Below are positions 21,235 through 29,520 of a DNA stretch of 64,000 nt, in pieces. The notes under the pieces were generated by a model. That model did no database searches. It was not told the origin of the DNA and saw only the letters and a list, made by a program, of their open reading frames with translations. The stretch's first letter is position 1, and each line of letters starts with the position of its first letter. The stretch is from assembly GCA_030583865.1 (NCBI GenBank), contig CP129479.1:880744-944743 (forward strand). The letters run 5' to 3'. This stretch comes from Thermodesulfobacteriota bacterium (GTDB taxonomy: Bacteria > Desulfobacterota > GWC2-55-46). Both the position numbers and the translations under genes were made by a program.

Positions 21235-22095
21235 ATGGACGTGAAAAAGCTCAAAAAGCATCTGGACCGGCTCTGCCGCACCTTTGACCGCTCTTTTCTT
21301 GCCTCAGACCCCCTTGAGTTCTTGCACAGGTATGATAGGCCGGAGGACCGGGAGATAGTCGGTCTTGTGGCGTCATCGCTGGCCTACGGCAAGGTCGAGA
21401 CGATAAAAAAGAGCGTCTCAAGGGTGCTGGAGGCGGCAGGGCCGTCCCCGTACCGGTTTGCAAGGAGGTTCGAGCCCGGGAAGGGGCTTGCGCTCTTTAA
21501 CGGCTTCGTCCACAGGTTCAACAGGGGCGAGGACATCGCCTGCCTTTTCTGGTTCGCAAGGCAGATGATAGAGGAGGCGGGCTCCATAGGCGGCTTTTTC
21601 ATGAAAGGGCATGAGCCGTCCCGGAAAAACATAAAGGAGGCGCTTTCGTCCTTCTCGGAACGCGCGCTTGCCCTTGATTCGTCTGCGATATACGGAAGGA
21701 AGAGGCTCCTTCCAAAAGCGGGCATAAGGTTCTTTTTCCCGAACCCGGCGGACGGGAGCCCGTGCAAGCGCCTGAACCTCTATCTCCGGTGGATGGTAAG
21801 GAGGGGCGACGGGCTGGATTTCGGCCAGTGGAAGGGCGTGGAGCCCTGCAAGCTGGTCATGCCGCTCGATACACATGTCGCAAGGATATCGAGGAACATA
21901 GGCCTCTCCGGCAGGGCCAACCCGGACTGGAGGATGGCCGAGGAGGTCACGGACGCCCTGAAAGCGCTCGACCCGGCTGACCCGGTCAAATACGATTTCG
22001 CCATTTGCAGGCTCGGCATACTGGACAGGTGCCCGCGAAAGGCCGACCCGGGCAAGTGCTCCGAGTGCCTCATAAGCCCCATCTGCGTCCTTTAA
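21235..22095 (+). CDS. TIGR02757 / DUF2400 family protein
   Basis: 286 residues. The family has a helix-hairpin-helix-glycosylase-like fold. Seen here: DPLEFLHRYDRPEDREIVGLVASSLAYGKV near the N-terminus, MPLDTHVARISRNIGL, and a C-terminal cysteine cluster C-x8-C-x2-C-x5-C (residues about 265-284) much like the iron-sulfur loop of endonuclease III. The LDTHV block matches the VDTHV segment that holds the catalytic Asp of that superfamily. A DNA-repair role is plausible but unproven. Adjacent to ispB-like and nth genes on the same strand. Confidence 0.88.
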   Translation: MDVKKLKKHLDRLCRTFDRSFLASDPLEFLHRYDRPEDREIVGLVASSLAYGKVETIKKSVSRVLEAAGPSPYRFARRFEPGKGLALFNGFVHRFNRGEDIACLFWFARQMIEEAGSIGGFFMKGHEPSRKNIKEALSSFSERALALDSSAIYGRKRLLPKAGIRFFFPNPADGSPCKRLNLYLRWMVRRGDGLDFGQWKGVEPCKLVMPLDTHVARISRNIGLSGRANPDWRMAEEVTDALKALDPADPVKYDFAICRLGILDRCPRKADPGKCSECLISPICVL

Positions 22096-22131
22096 CGCCG
22101 AATCCATTGTTTTCCCTTGGAAAATAAAACT

Positions 22132-22160
22132 TTGACAGAAACATGTACTTGGGGTAACAT
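22132..22160 (+). promoter_or_regulatory. Promoter of the polyprenyl synthase/nth pair
   Basis: TTGACA at 22132-22137, a 17-bp spacer and TAACAT at 22155-22160, about 70 bp before the synthase start. Confidence 0.65.
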
Positions 22161-22235
22161 CTGTCGATAATATCCCTTATTGTTCCCGGCGGGGCCCCAT
22201 GCGGCCTGAAGGGACAGGTATCGGAGTTTTATATT

Positions 22236-23261
22236 TTGGCGCAGACGACTGGACTCAAGGAAAAGAACGAGACGGCCCCGGCCCGGATGGACATCCAGGA
22301 GGTCTTCGATCTCGTAAAGGCCGACATAGCGGAAATGGAGCGGGGCTTCAAGGCCAGCCTGAACTCGAACGTCTTCCTCGTAAGCAAGGTAGGGGAATAT
22401 ATCCTTAAGAGCGGCGGGAAGAGGTTCAGGCCCATGGTGATGCTCCTCGCATCGAGGCTCTGCGGCTACAGCGGAGAAAGGCACATACCGCTCGCGGGCG
22501 TAATAGAGTTCATACATACGGCAACGCTCCTCCACGACGACGTGGTCGACAACGCGAACCTCCGGAGGGGGAGCGCGTCAGCCAACACGGTATGGGGGGA
22601 CGGGGCCAGTATCCTTGTCGGGGACTACCTCTTCTCCAAGGCCTTTTTCCTTACGGTCAAGTACGGGGACATGAGGGTGCTGCAGGTCCTCTCCGACACC
22701 ACGACGCGCATGGCCGAAGGGGAGGTATTGCAGCTCCTGAAGCACAGCGACGCGGACACGACCGAAGAGGAGTACCTCGACGTCGTGACTAACAAGACAG
22801 CGGTCCTCATATCGGCTGCGGCCCGCATAGCCGCGATACTCGCCGGGTCGGGACCTGAAAAAGAGGCGGCCCTCGCAAGCTACGGCATGGGCCTCGGCAT
22901 AGCCTACCAGCTCATGGACGACTGCCTCGACTACGTATCGACCGACGAGAGCCTCGGCAAAACCGTGGGCAACGACCTCAAGGAAGGCAAGGTAACGATG
23001 CCCCTTATCCGCGCCGCCCTCCTCGCCTCGGAGGACGAGAGGGCGGTCATAAGGGAAGCTGTCGAGGGCGACGACCTGGACCAGACCGGGCTAAAGAAGG
23101 TCATTTCGATAATAAACAGGTACAATGGCATCGAGTACACCATCGACCGCGCCAAGGCCTACGTGGAAGAGGCCAAGAGGGAGCTCGATATATTCGAGCC
23201 CGGCCTTGAGAAGGCGGCCCTTCTGGCAGTGGCCGATTTCGTGCTCGACCGGACGCACTGA
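22236..23261 (+). CDS. ispB: Trans-polyprenyl diphosphate synthase (IspB-like)
   Basis: 341 residues; makes the long isoprenoid side chain of quinones from FPP and IPP. The first Asp-rich motif is in LLHDDVVDNANLRRG and the second in LMDDCLDYVS; GGKRFRP and the FSKAFFL region are also conserved. The start is uncertain: TTG at 22236 has GGAG ten bases upstream, while ATG at 22287 (MDIQEVFDLV) gives a start more like that of relatives. The nth gene follows after 6 bp. Confidence 0.9.
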   Translation: MAQTTGLKEKNETAPARMDIQEVFDLVKADIAEMERGFKASLNSNVFLVSKVGEYILKSGGKRFRPMVMLLASRLCGYSGERHIPLAGVIEFIHTATLLHDDVVDNANLRRGSASANTVWGDGASILVGDYLFSKAFFLTVKYGDMRVLQVLSDTTTRMAEGEVLQLLKHSDADTTEEEYLDVVTNKTAVLISAAARIAAILAGSGPEKEAALASYGMGLGIAYQLMDDCLDYVSTDESLGKTVGNDLKEGKVTMPLIRAALLASEDERAVIREAVEGDDLDQTGLKKVISIINRYNGIEYTIDRAKAYVEEAKRELDIFEPGLEKAALLAVADFVLDRTH

Positions 23262-23267
23262 TAGGCC

Positions 23268-23924
23268 GTGGACCCCAAAGAGAAGGCCCGGAAGGTCCTG
23301 GACATACTCGAAAAGGAGTTTCCGGACGCCCGCACCGCCCTCGAATTCAAAAACCCGCTCGAACTCCTCATAGCGACCATCCTCTCCGCGCAGGCTACCG
23401 ACAAGCTCGTAAACAAGGCCACGGGCCCGCTCTTTAAAAAATACCGGACCGCATCGGACTACGCTGAGGCAAGCCTTGAAGGGCTTGAAAAAGACATAAG
23501 TTCGATAAACTTCTACAGGAACAAGGCCAAACACATAAAGACCTGCTGCGCGAAGCTCGTCGTGGAGTTCGGCGGCAAGGTGCCGGATACCCTCGAAGCC
23601 CTCGTGGCCCTGCCGGGTGTCGGAAGGAAGACCGCCAATATAGTCCTGGGGAACGCCTTTGGCAAAAACGCCCTCGCAGTGGATACGCATGTGAAGAGGG
23701 TTGCCGGGAGGCTCGGCCTCACGTCATCTGACGACCCTGACAGGATAGAGGCGGACCTTGCAGCCATAATCCCTCCTGAAAGATGGACGAAGACCACCCA
23801 CCTTTTCATCCTCCACGGCAGAAGGACCTGCAAGGCCGTTAACCCGGACTGCCTCAACTGCCCCATCCAGGCCTACAGCGTTTATTTCAGGGAAGTCTAC
23901 TCGAAGGATAAAAAGAAGAGATAA
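23268..23924 (+). CDS. nth: Endonuclease III with altered iron-sulfur loop
   Basis: 218 residues; DNA glycosylase/AP lyase for oxidised pyrimidines. The helix-hairpin-helix (LPGVGRKTANIVL) contains the catalytic Lys and VDTHVKRVAGRLGL the catalytic Asp. The C-terminal [4Fe-4S] loop normally has four Cys spaced C-x6-C-x2-C-x5-C; here the fourth position is AGC (Ser) at about 23876-23878, giving C-x6-C-x2-C-x5-S, one base from TGC. The rest of the protein is intact. GTG start 6 bp after the ispB stop; probably cotranscribed. Confidence 0.95.
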   Translation: MDPKEKARKVLDILEKEFPDARTALEFKNPLELLIATILSAQATDKLVNKATGPLFKKYRTASDYAEASLEGLEKDISSINFYRNKAKHIKTCCAKLVVEFGGKVPDTLEALVALPGVGRKTANIVLGNAFGKNALAVDTHVKRVAGRLGLTSSDDPDRIEADLAAIIPPERWTKTTHLFILHGRRTCKAVNPDCLNCPIQAYSVYFREVYSKDKKKR

Positions 23925-23933
23925 GCGCAGGGT

Positions 23934-25703
23934 TCATGCCGCGCTCGCGGCGAGCCCCCTGGACTGGCATTCGACCAGGCTCGCGTAATAGCCGCCGGTC
24001 TTTAAAAGCTCATGGTGGCTTCCGGTCTCGATGATGTTCCCGTCCTTCAGGACCATTATCCTGTCAGCGCCGACTACCGTCGAAAGCCTGTGCGCTATCA
24101 CCAGGGTGGTCCGGCCCCGCATGAGGATATCGAGCGCCTGCTGGACCGCCATCTCGGATTCGGCGTCGAGGGCGGATGTGGCCTCGTCGAGTATGAGGAC
24201 CGGCGGGTCTTTTATGATGGCCCTTGCGATGCTTATCCTCTGCCGCTCGCCGGCCGAGAGGAGCCCCCCCCGCTCCCCGATGAGCGTATCGTAGCCCTTC
24301 GGAAGGCGCGCTATGAAGTCGTGCGCGTTGGCCAATTTCGCGGCTTCCATGACCTCGTCCGCAGACGCGCCGGGCTTGCCGTATGCTATGTTGTTCATTG
24401 CCGTGTCGTTGAAGAGAAGGGCGTCCTGCGATACGACACCTATCCTGGCCCTTAGCGAGCGCTGCTTAAGGTCTCTCAGATCAGTCCCGTCGATGAATAC
24501 GGCGCCGGAGGACGGGTCGTAAAGCCTCTGGAGGAGAGCGGCGATTGTGGATTTGCCCGCGCCGCTCGGGCCGACAAGGGCCACGCATTCGCCGGGCTTA
24601 AGGTGCATGCTTATCTCGGTCAGTATCGGCCTCTTGCCGTCGTAGCCGAAGGAGACGCCGTCGAAGAGGACGTCCCCGCGCAGCGTCTTTACTGGCGCCG
24701 CGTGGGGCGCATCGGACATGTGGTCGTCTGCGTCGAGGATGGAGAATATTATGCCGAGCGAGACAGTGGCCTTCCGCATGGTCTGGTACGCGCCCGTAAG
24801 CCCCTGGACCGGCGTGAACAGGCCGGTTGCGTAGCCGAGGAAGGCGACGAGCGTGCCGGCGGTTATCTCGCCCTTTATGACGAGATAGCCCCCGGCAAGG
24901 AGGGCCGAGACCCTGGCCAGGACGCCTACGATGTTCTTGGCCGCGCCGACGCCCGTGTCAATGCCGACGCCGCGGAGCACCATCCGGTTGGCCTTCTCGA
25001 CGCCCGTCATGAAACGGCGCTTTTCCGCGTCCTCCATCGCGAAGCTCTTTACGGTGAAGATGCCTGTGAGGACCTCGTTAAAGCGGGAGAATATCCTCGT
25101 CCACCGCTCCATCAGCATACGCTCCCTCTGCGTCTGCTCGTTCGCGGCCCACATGCCTATGATGGCCGGGAGCGGCGCGAAGAAAAGGACGATGAACGAG
25201 AGCCTGTGGTCCAGCCTGAACATGACCGCGAGAGAGATCACGAGGTAGACTATCCCCGGGAAGACGTTGAAGGCTATGTCCGAGACCGCGCCAACGAAGC
25301 CGTTCACGCCCCTGTCGAGCTTGGTCATGATGCCCCCGACCGTCTCCTCCCTGTGGTAGGCCACGGGAAGAGCGTGCAGGCGCGCCACGGTCGCATCGAG
25401 TATGCCGTGGTTGACCTTGAGGCGCACCTTCCAGGCGAGCCAGTTCGACAGCCCGCCCAAGCCCTCGCGCGCGAGGCTCAGGCCTATGAGCATCCCGATG
25501 CCGTAGAGGAGGGGAGACATCGTGCCCGTCCCGAGCTTGTCGAAGATGTATTTCATGACGAGCGGCTCTAGCGCGCCGAGGGCCGCCATAGCCAGGGTAA
25601 GTGACATGATGAAGGCTAGCGCCCACCTGTGTGGTAGGATGAAACCGAGGGCGCGGCGCGCCTGTGGCAGCCAGTTTACGTTAACTTCATGTGGGATATG
25701 CAT
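23934..25703 (-). CDS. ABC exporter, MsbA/lipid-exporter type
   Basis: 589-residue half-transporter with an N-terminal six-helix export domain and a C-terminal ATPase. Walker A is GPSGAGKST, the signature is LSAGERQR (Ala and Glu in place of the commoner LSGGQ), Walker B is VLILDEATSALD and the H-loop is IAHRLSTV. It works as a homodimer or heterodimer in the inner membrane. Substrate cannot be told from sequence; lipid A/phospholipid or drug export are both possible. Divergent from the alcohol dehydrogenase gene. Confidence 0.93.
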   Translation of the reverse strand: MHIPHEVNVNWLPQARRALGFILPHRWALAFIMSLTLAMAALGALEPLVMKYIFDKLGTGTMSPLLYGIGMLIGLSLAREGLGGLSNWLAWKVRLKVNHGILDATVARLHALPVAYHREETVGGIMTKLDRGVNGFVGAVSDIAFNVFPGIVYLVISLAVMFRLDHRLSFIVLFFAPLPAIIGMWAANEQTQRERMLMERWTRIFSRFNEVLTGIFTVKSFAMEDAEKRRFMTGVEKANRMVLRGVGIDTGVGAAKNIVGVLARVSALLAGGYLVIKGEITAGTLVAFLGYATGLFTPVQGLTGAYQTMRKATVSLGIIFSILDADDHMSDAPHAAPVKTLRGDVLFDGVSFGYDGKRPILTEISMHLKPGECVALVGPSGAGKSTIAALLQRLYDPSSGAVFIDGTDLRDLKQRSLRARIGVVSQDALLFNDTAMNNIAYGKPGASADEVMEAAKLANAHDFIARLPKGYDTLIGERGGLLSAGERQRISIARAIIKDPPVLILDEATSALDAESEMAVQQALDILMRGRTTLVIAHRLSTVVGADRIMVLKDGNIIETGSHHELLKTGGYYASLVECQSRGLAASAA

Positions 25704-25857
25704 GAGGGGTCTACAGTCCTTGCAAGCTGAATCACGTTAGTCAGGGCGCGGCGCCCCCGAAAATCGATGCATTCATGATAGGTTCATTGCAAGTACCTTA
25801 ATGTGATAAAAGTCACGCCCTGCATTTTTCCGGGTGCTTTGGATGCGCGACATTTGA

Positions 25858-25863
25858 TATAAT
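25858..25863 (+). promoter_or_regulatory. Extended -10 box next to the alcohol dehydrogenase ATG
   Basis: TGATATAAT (TATAAT at 25858-25863, TG one base upstream) ends 10 bases before the ATG at 25873, with no Shine-Dalgarno between them. Suggests a leader of only about 2-4 nt. Confidence 0.5.
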
Positions 25864-25872
25864 TTACGCATC

Positions 25873-26829
25873 ATGAAGGCGATCGTTTTTGACGGCGGGA
25901 AACTCCGTTTCGAAGGGGCGCGCACAGCACCCAGGCCCGGGCCCGGAGAGGCGCTCATAAGGGTTGCGCTCGCGGGCATATGCCGGACCGACATCGAGAT
26001 AGCCGGGGGCTACATGGGCTTTAGCGGCATCCCCGGCCACGAGTTCGTCGGCGTCATAGAGGAATGCGGCGACGAAAGGCTCAACGGGAAGCGCGTGACC
26101 GGGGAGATAAACATCCCTTGCGGGAGATGCGCGTACTGCAGGCGGAGGATGGGGAACCACTGCCCGGAGAGGAAGGTTCTGGGGATACTCGGAAAGGACG
26201 GCGCGTTCGCCGAGTACCTTACGCTCCCGTTCAAGAACCTGCACCCGCTCCCGGATTCCATCTCGGACGAGGAGGCGGTCTTCATAGAGCCGCTCGCCTC
26301 GGCTTATGAAATACTGGAGCAGGTGAGGGTGGACGAGGACACGAGGGTCTGCGTCCTGGGCGACGGCAGGCTGGGGCTACTGGTCGCGCAGGTACTGGCA
26401 GGGACGGGCTGTTCGCTCCTTGTGGTGGGCAGGCACGAAGAGAAGCTATCCATACTCAAGCCCAGGGGCATACCGACGAGGACGAGCATAGAGGGGCTTG
26501 CCAGGGAGCTTGACCTGGTCATAGACTGCACCGGGAGCGCGGAGGGCATAACAACGGCCCTTGAACTCGTGAGGCCCGCAGGGACCGTGGTCGTAAAGAC
26601 GACGGTCGCCGGAAAGAGCGAGATAGGCCTGAGCCGCGTCGTGGTCGACGAGATAGCCCTTATAGGCTCGAGGTGCGGCCCGTTCCAGCCCGCAATACAG
26701 GCGCTCGAGGAAAAGAGTGTGGATGTCAGGCCCCTCGTATCGAAGGTCTTCCCGCTTGACGAGGGAGTCGAGGCGATGAGATACGCGGCTGAAAAGGGCG
26801 TTTTGAAGGCGCTCCTCAAGATGAGTTAA
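25873..26829 (+). CDS. Zinc-dependent alcohol dehydrogenase-like oxidoreductase (MDR)
   Basis: 318 residues. Catalytic-zinc region is GICRTDIEIAGG with GHEFVGVIEE. The structural-zinc loop has four Cys (CGRCAYCRRRMGNHC). The Rossmann segment VCVLGDGRLGLLVAQ binds NAD(P). Shorter than the usual 340-360 residues, trimmed in the C-terminal half. Substrate not predictable from sequence; no pathway partners adjoin it. Confidence 0.92.
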   Translation: MKAIVFDGGKLRFEGARTAPRPGPGEALIRVALAGICRTDIEIAGGYMGFSGIPGHEFVGVIEECGDERLNGKRVTGEINIPCGRCAYCRRRMGNHCPERKVLGILGKDGAFAEYLTLPFKNLHPLPDSISDEEAVFIEPLASAYEILEQVRVDEDTRVCVLGDGRLGLLVAQVLAGTGCSLLVVGRHEEKLSILKPRGIPTRTSIEGLARELDLVIDCTGSAEGITTALELVRPAGTVVVKTTVAGKSEIGLSRVVVDEIALIGSRCGPFQPAIQALEEKSVDVRPLVSKVFPLDEGVEAMRYAAEKGVLKALLKMS

Positions 26830-26859
26830 GCGGTTCCGTGTCCGTGATGATAGGGATTT

Positions 26860-26893
26860 AAAAATGGGCCGTAAAGCTACGGCCCATTTTTAA
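26860..26893 (+). terminator. Terminator after the alcohol dehydrogenase
   Basis: AAAAATGGGCCGTA / TACGGCCCATTTTT stem with an AAGC loop followed by AA; the A/T ends make it usable from both directions. Confidence 0.85.
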
Positions 26894-26904
26894 TTTCAGG
26901 CAAC

Positions 26905-27035
26905 CCTCTAAAAATTAGAAATTTTTCCCGCAATCAAGAAAGGCCGGGAATAAAAAGCGGAGCATATATGACAATATGTGGGCATTTTTACTAACGGCCT
27001 GACACAGAGTCCGGGGAAAAGATCAATTTTTAGAG
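26905..27035. repeat. 130-bp intergenic repeat, copy A
   Basis: Begins CCTCTAAAAATT and ends AATTTTTAGAGA, with internal GCATATATG...ATATGTGGGCAT and CTGACACAGAG. The reverse complement of 47240-47369 matches over its whole length with scattered substitutions. Confidence 0.85.
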
Positions 27036-27047
27036 AAACGGTCAGAA

Positions 27048-27175
27048 ACCCCCGGCCTTTCAAGGCCGGGGATGAATGGCCGCCCGTAGCGAAGCCAGCG
27101 TAAGCTGGCGTAGCTGAGGCAATATCGCCTCACGGTTTCCCGATACCCCGGCCTTCAGGCCGGGGAGAGGTTCAT
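27048..27175. mobile_element. Structured remnant resembling an IS200/IS605-type end or omega-RNA scaffold
   Basis: Three hairpins in about 125 bp: ACCCCCGGCCTTTCAAGGCCGGGG (from about 27049), GCCAGCGTAAGCTGGC (27099-27114) and CCCCGGCCTTCAGGCCGGGG (about 27146-27165), then GAGAGGTTCA. CCCCGGCC-TTCA-GGCCGGGG hairpins followed by a TTCA end are typical at the right end of IS605-family transposons and in TnpB guide-RNA scaffolds. No tnpA or tnpB frame remains. Identification rests on pattern memory only. Confidence 0.45.
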
Positions 27176-27194
27176 AGGTTGCCTTCAATTATGG

Positions 27195-28214
27195 TCAGCA
27201 GATCCTCGGTAGCTGCTCGCCCGAGAGCATGTCGAGTATCCTTCTATTCCCTATCGAGGTCTCGATAAGGACCCTGGCTTTCGGCCCTTCCTCGACAGTT
27301 CCAATGACGGCGGCGTCCCTGCCGTACCGGTGGGAGCGCATGGCGTCCAGGGCCGCGTCCGTCGATTCCTTCGAGACGACTGCAACGAGCTTCCCTTCGT
27401 TCGCGAGATAGAGCGGGTCGAAGCCGAGTATCTCGCAGGCCCCTCGCACAGCCTCCTTTACCGGGATGTCGTCCTCCCGCACAGATATCGAACGCCCCGA
27501 CGACGCGGCGAACTCGTTAAGTACCGTCGCGAGCCCGCCTCTCGTGGGGTCGCGCATGGCCCTTACGCCCGAAGGGGCGGCTTCGAGAACGGCTTTCGCG
27601 AGGGTGTGGAGGGGCGCGCAGTCGCTCTCTACGGGCGTTTCCATCCGTATGCCTTCCCTGTGGGTGAGTATTGCGATGCCGTGGTCGCCCATTGTCCCGG
27701 AGACGATGACCGAGTCTCCGGGCTTTATACCGGAAGGCGCAAGGTCAAGGGAGCCGCTTATCCTCCCTATCCCCGCTGTATTGATGAAGAGCTTGTCTCC
27801 CTTGCCGCGCTCTACGACCTTGGTATCTCCCGTCACTATCATGACCCCTGCATCGAGAGCGGTCTTCGCCATCGAGGCGACGACCCTTTCGAGCTCGTCC
27901 ATTGGTAGTCCTTCTTCGATAATAAACGAGGCGCTTAAATAAAGCGGCTCCGCGCCGCCCACGGCGAGGTCGTTTATGGTGCCGCAGACCGCGAGCTTCC
28001 CTATGTCGCCGCCGGGGAAGAAAATGGGCTTTACGACGTAGGAATCCGTCGTGAATGCGAGCCGTCCTGAAGGGGAGGCGAATACCGCCTGGTCGTTAAG
28101 CGGCGCAAGGAGCGGGTTGGTGAAGGCCTTTGCGAAGACGTCCTCCACGAGCCTCCTCGAGTGGCTTCCGCCGCTGCCGTGCGCAAGGAGTATGGTCTTT
28201 ATGTCCTTCGTCAT
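27195..28214 (-). CDS. hypE: Hydrogenase expression/formation protein HypE
   Basis: 339 residues. Dehydrates the carbamoyl group carried on its C-terminal cysteine to thiocyanate, giving the cyanide ligands of the NiFe site. AIR-synthase-like fold: LLAHGSGGSHSRRLVEDVF, FTTDSYVVKPIFFPGGDIGKLAV, and the C-terminal tail PRIC that carries the modified Cys. The ATG at 28214 overlaps the hypD stop as ATGA, which fixes the start; a longer frame to 28358 runs inside hypD. Confidence 0.97.
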   Translation of the reverse strand: MTKDIKTILLAHGSGGSHSRRLVEDVFAKAFTNPLLAPLNDQAVFASPSGRLAFTTDSYVVKPIFFPGGDIGKLAVCGTINDLAVGGAEPLYLSASFIIEEGLPMDELERVVASMAKTALDAGVMIVTGDTKVVERGKGDKLFINTAGIGRISGSLDLAPSGIKPGDSVIVSGTMGDHGIAILTHREGIRMETPVESDCAPLHTLAKAVLEAAPSGVRAMRDPTRGGLATVLNEFAASSGRSISVREDDIPVKEAVRGACEILGFDPLYLANEGKLVAVVSKESTDAALDAMRSHRYGRDAAVIGTVEEGPKARVLIETSIGNRRILDMLSGEQLPRIC

Positions 28215-29302
28215 GCGGCCCTCCTGTACTTGAAGAAGGCCGCGCAGGTGCCTTCGGATGATACCATGCATGGGCCTATGGGGAACTCCGGCGTGCAGGC
28301 CTTCGCGAAGAGCGGGCAGGCGTCGGGCGTAATTAGCCCCTTCAGTACCGAGCCGCACTTGCAGCCCCTGGGCTCCGCATCCTCACCCGGAGGTATCGAG
28401 AACCTCTTCTCCGCGTCCATGTCCGCGAACTCGTCCCGTATCCTCAAGCCGCTGCCGGGTATGTTGCCGATGCCCCTCCAGAGGCTGTCCGCGGGCTCGA
28501 AGACGCTGCGCATTACCTCCTGGGCCTTCAGGTTCCCGTCCCAGGTGACCACGCGGTCATACTCTATCTCGATGTCCTTCCGCCCCTCTTCGAGCTGTCT
28601 TACGAGCATGTATATGCCCATTATGGCGTCTATGGGCTCGAACCCGGCGACCACGCAGGGCGAGCCGTATTCGGTCGCGAGGAAGCCGTAAGCGCCCGCG
28701 CCTATTATGGCCGTAACGTGCCCGGGGCAGATGAACCCGTCTATGTCTATCTCGCCCGTGTCCATAAGCGCCCGCATTGCCGGGGGAGTGAGCTTGTGGA
28801 GCGAAAGTACCGAGAAGTTCTTAAGGCCCTCCTCCCTTGCCGCGAGCATGGTCGCGGCTACCGTCGGGACGGTAGTCTCGAAACCGACCGCAAAGAGGAC
28901 CACCTCGCGGCCAGTGTCCTCCCTTGCGATATCTAGAGCGCCGAGGGGCGAGTACACTACTCTTATGTCTCCACCCCGGGCCTTTTCCTCCTGGAGAGAG
29001 GAGGACGAGCCCGGCACCTTCATCATGTCCCCGAAGGTGGCTATGACGACGTCGCGGCGCGACCTGCTGAAGTCCAAAAGGCGGTTTACGTCCGCCGCGG
29101 ATGTTACGCATACAGGGCAGCCGGGGCCGGATATGAGCCGTATGTTCGGAGGGAGCGCCTCCCTTACCCCGTACTTCGATATGGAGTGGGTGTGCGTGCC
29201 GCATATCTCCATTATGCTCACTTCCCTGCGTGATATCTCGCGGATCTTCCTCAGAAGCCCCTGCGCCTCTTCCCTTTTCCTGAATTCGTCAACGTATTTC
29301 AT
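28211..29302 (-). CDS. hypD: Hydrogenase formation protein HypD
   Basis: 363-residue iron-sulfur scaffold on which Fe(CN)2CO is assembled together with HypC. CGTHTH near residue 34 and GPGCPVC near residue 65 carry the conserved catalytic cysteines. The C-terminal part has the [4Fe-4S] cysteines (GCKCGSVL, ACPLF, ACTPEFPIGPCMVSSEGTC). Both ends overlap neighbours by ATGA: with hypC upstream and hypE downstream, indicating translational coupling. Confidence 0.97.
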   Translation of the reverse strand: MKYVDEFRKREEAQGLLRKIREISRREVSIMEICGTHTHSISKYGVREALPPNIRLISGPGCPVCVTSAADVNRLLDFSRSRRDVVIATFGDMMKVPGSSSSLQEEKARGGDIRVVYSPLGALDIAREDTGREVVLFAVGFETTVPTVAATMLAAREEGLKNFSVLSLHKLTPPAMRALMDTGEIDIDGFICPGHVTAIIGAGAYGFLATEYGSPCVVAGFEPIDAIMGIYMLVRQLEEGRKDIEIEYDRVVTWDGNLKAQEVMRSVFEPADSLWRGIGNIPGSGLRIRDEFADMDAEKRFSIPPGEDAEPRGCKCGSVLKGLITPDACPLFAKACTPEFPIGPCMVSSEGTCAAFFKYRRAA

Positions 29303-29514
29303 TTGCCCGCTATCTCCTTTATGAGGTCAAGCGTATCCCTGGCCTTGGCCTCGTCGACCTTTTCTATCGCAAAGCCCGCGTGGATTATGACGAAGTCTCC
29401 GGGCCGCGCCTCCTGCATGAGGCGCAGGTCAGCCTCTTTCATCGCGCCTGCCACATCGACCCTTGCGACGAAGCCGTTTATCTCTATTATTCTCCCCGGT
29501 ATTCCAAGACACAT
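29299..29514 (-). CDS. hypC: Hydrogenase maturation chaperone HypC
   Basis: 71 residues. Starts MCLGIPGRI, with the essential Cys2 that binds the iron precursor and partners HypD; the core VDVAGAMKEADLRLM and GDFVIIHAGFAIEKVDE is standard. 6 bp after the hypF stop and overlapping hypD by ATGA. Confidence 0.97.
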   Translation of the reverse strand: MCLGIPGRIIEINGFVARVDVAGAMKEADLRLMQEARPGDFVIIHAGFAIEKVDEAKARDTLDLIKEIAGK

Positions 29515-29520
29515 ATTCGT

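Noticed and set aside
24603-25571. 322-codon plus-strand frame opposite the ABC exporter
   Set aside because: Antisense shadow with His/Arg/Glu-biased composition and no start signal.
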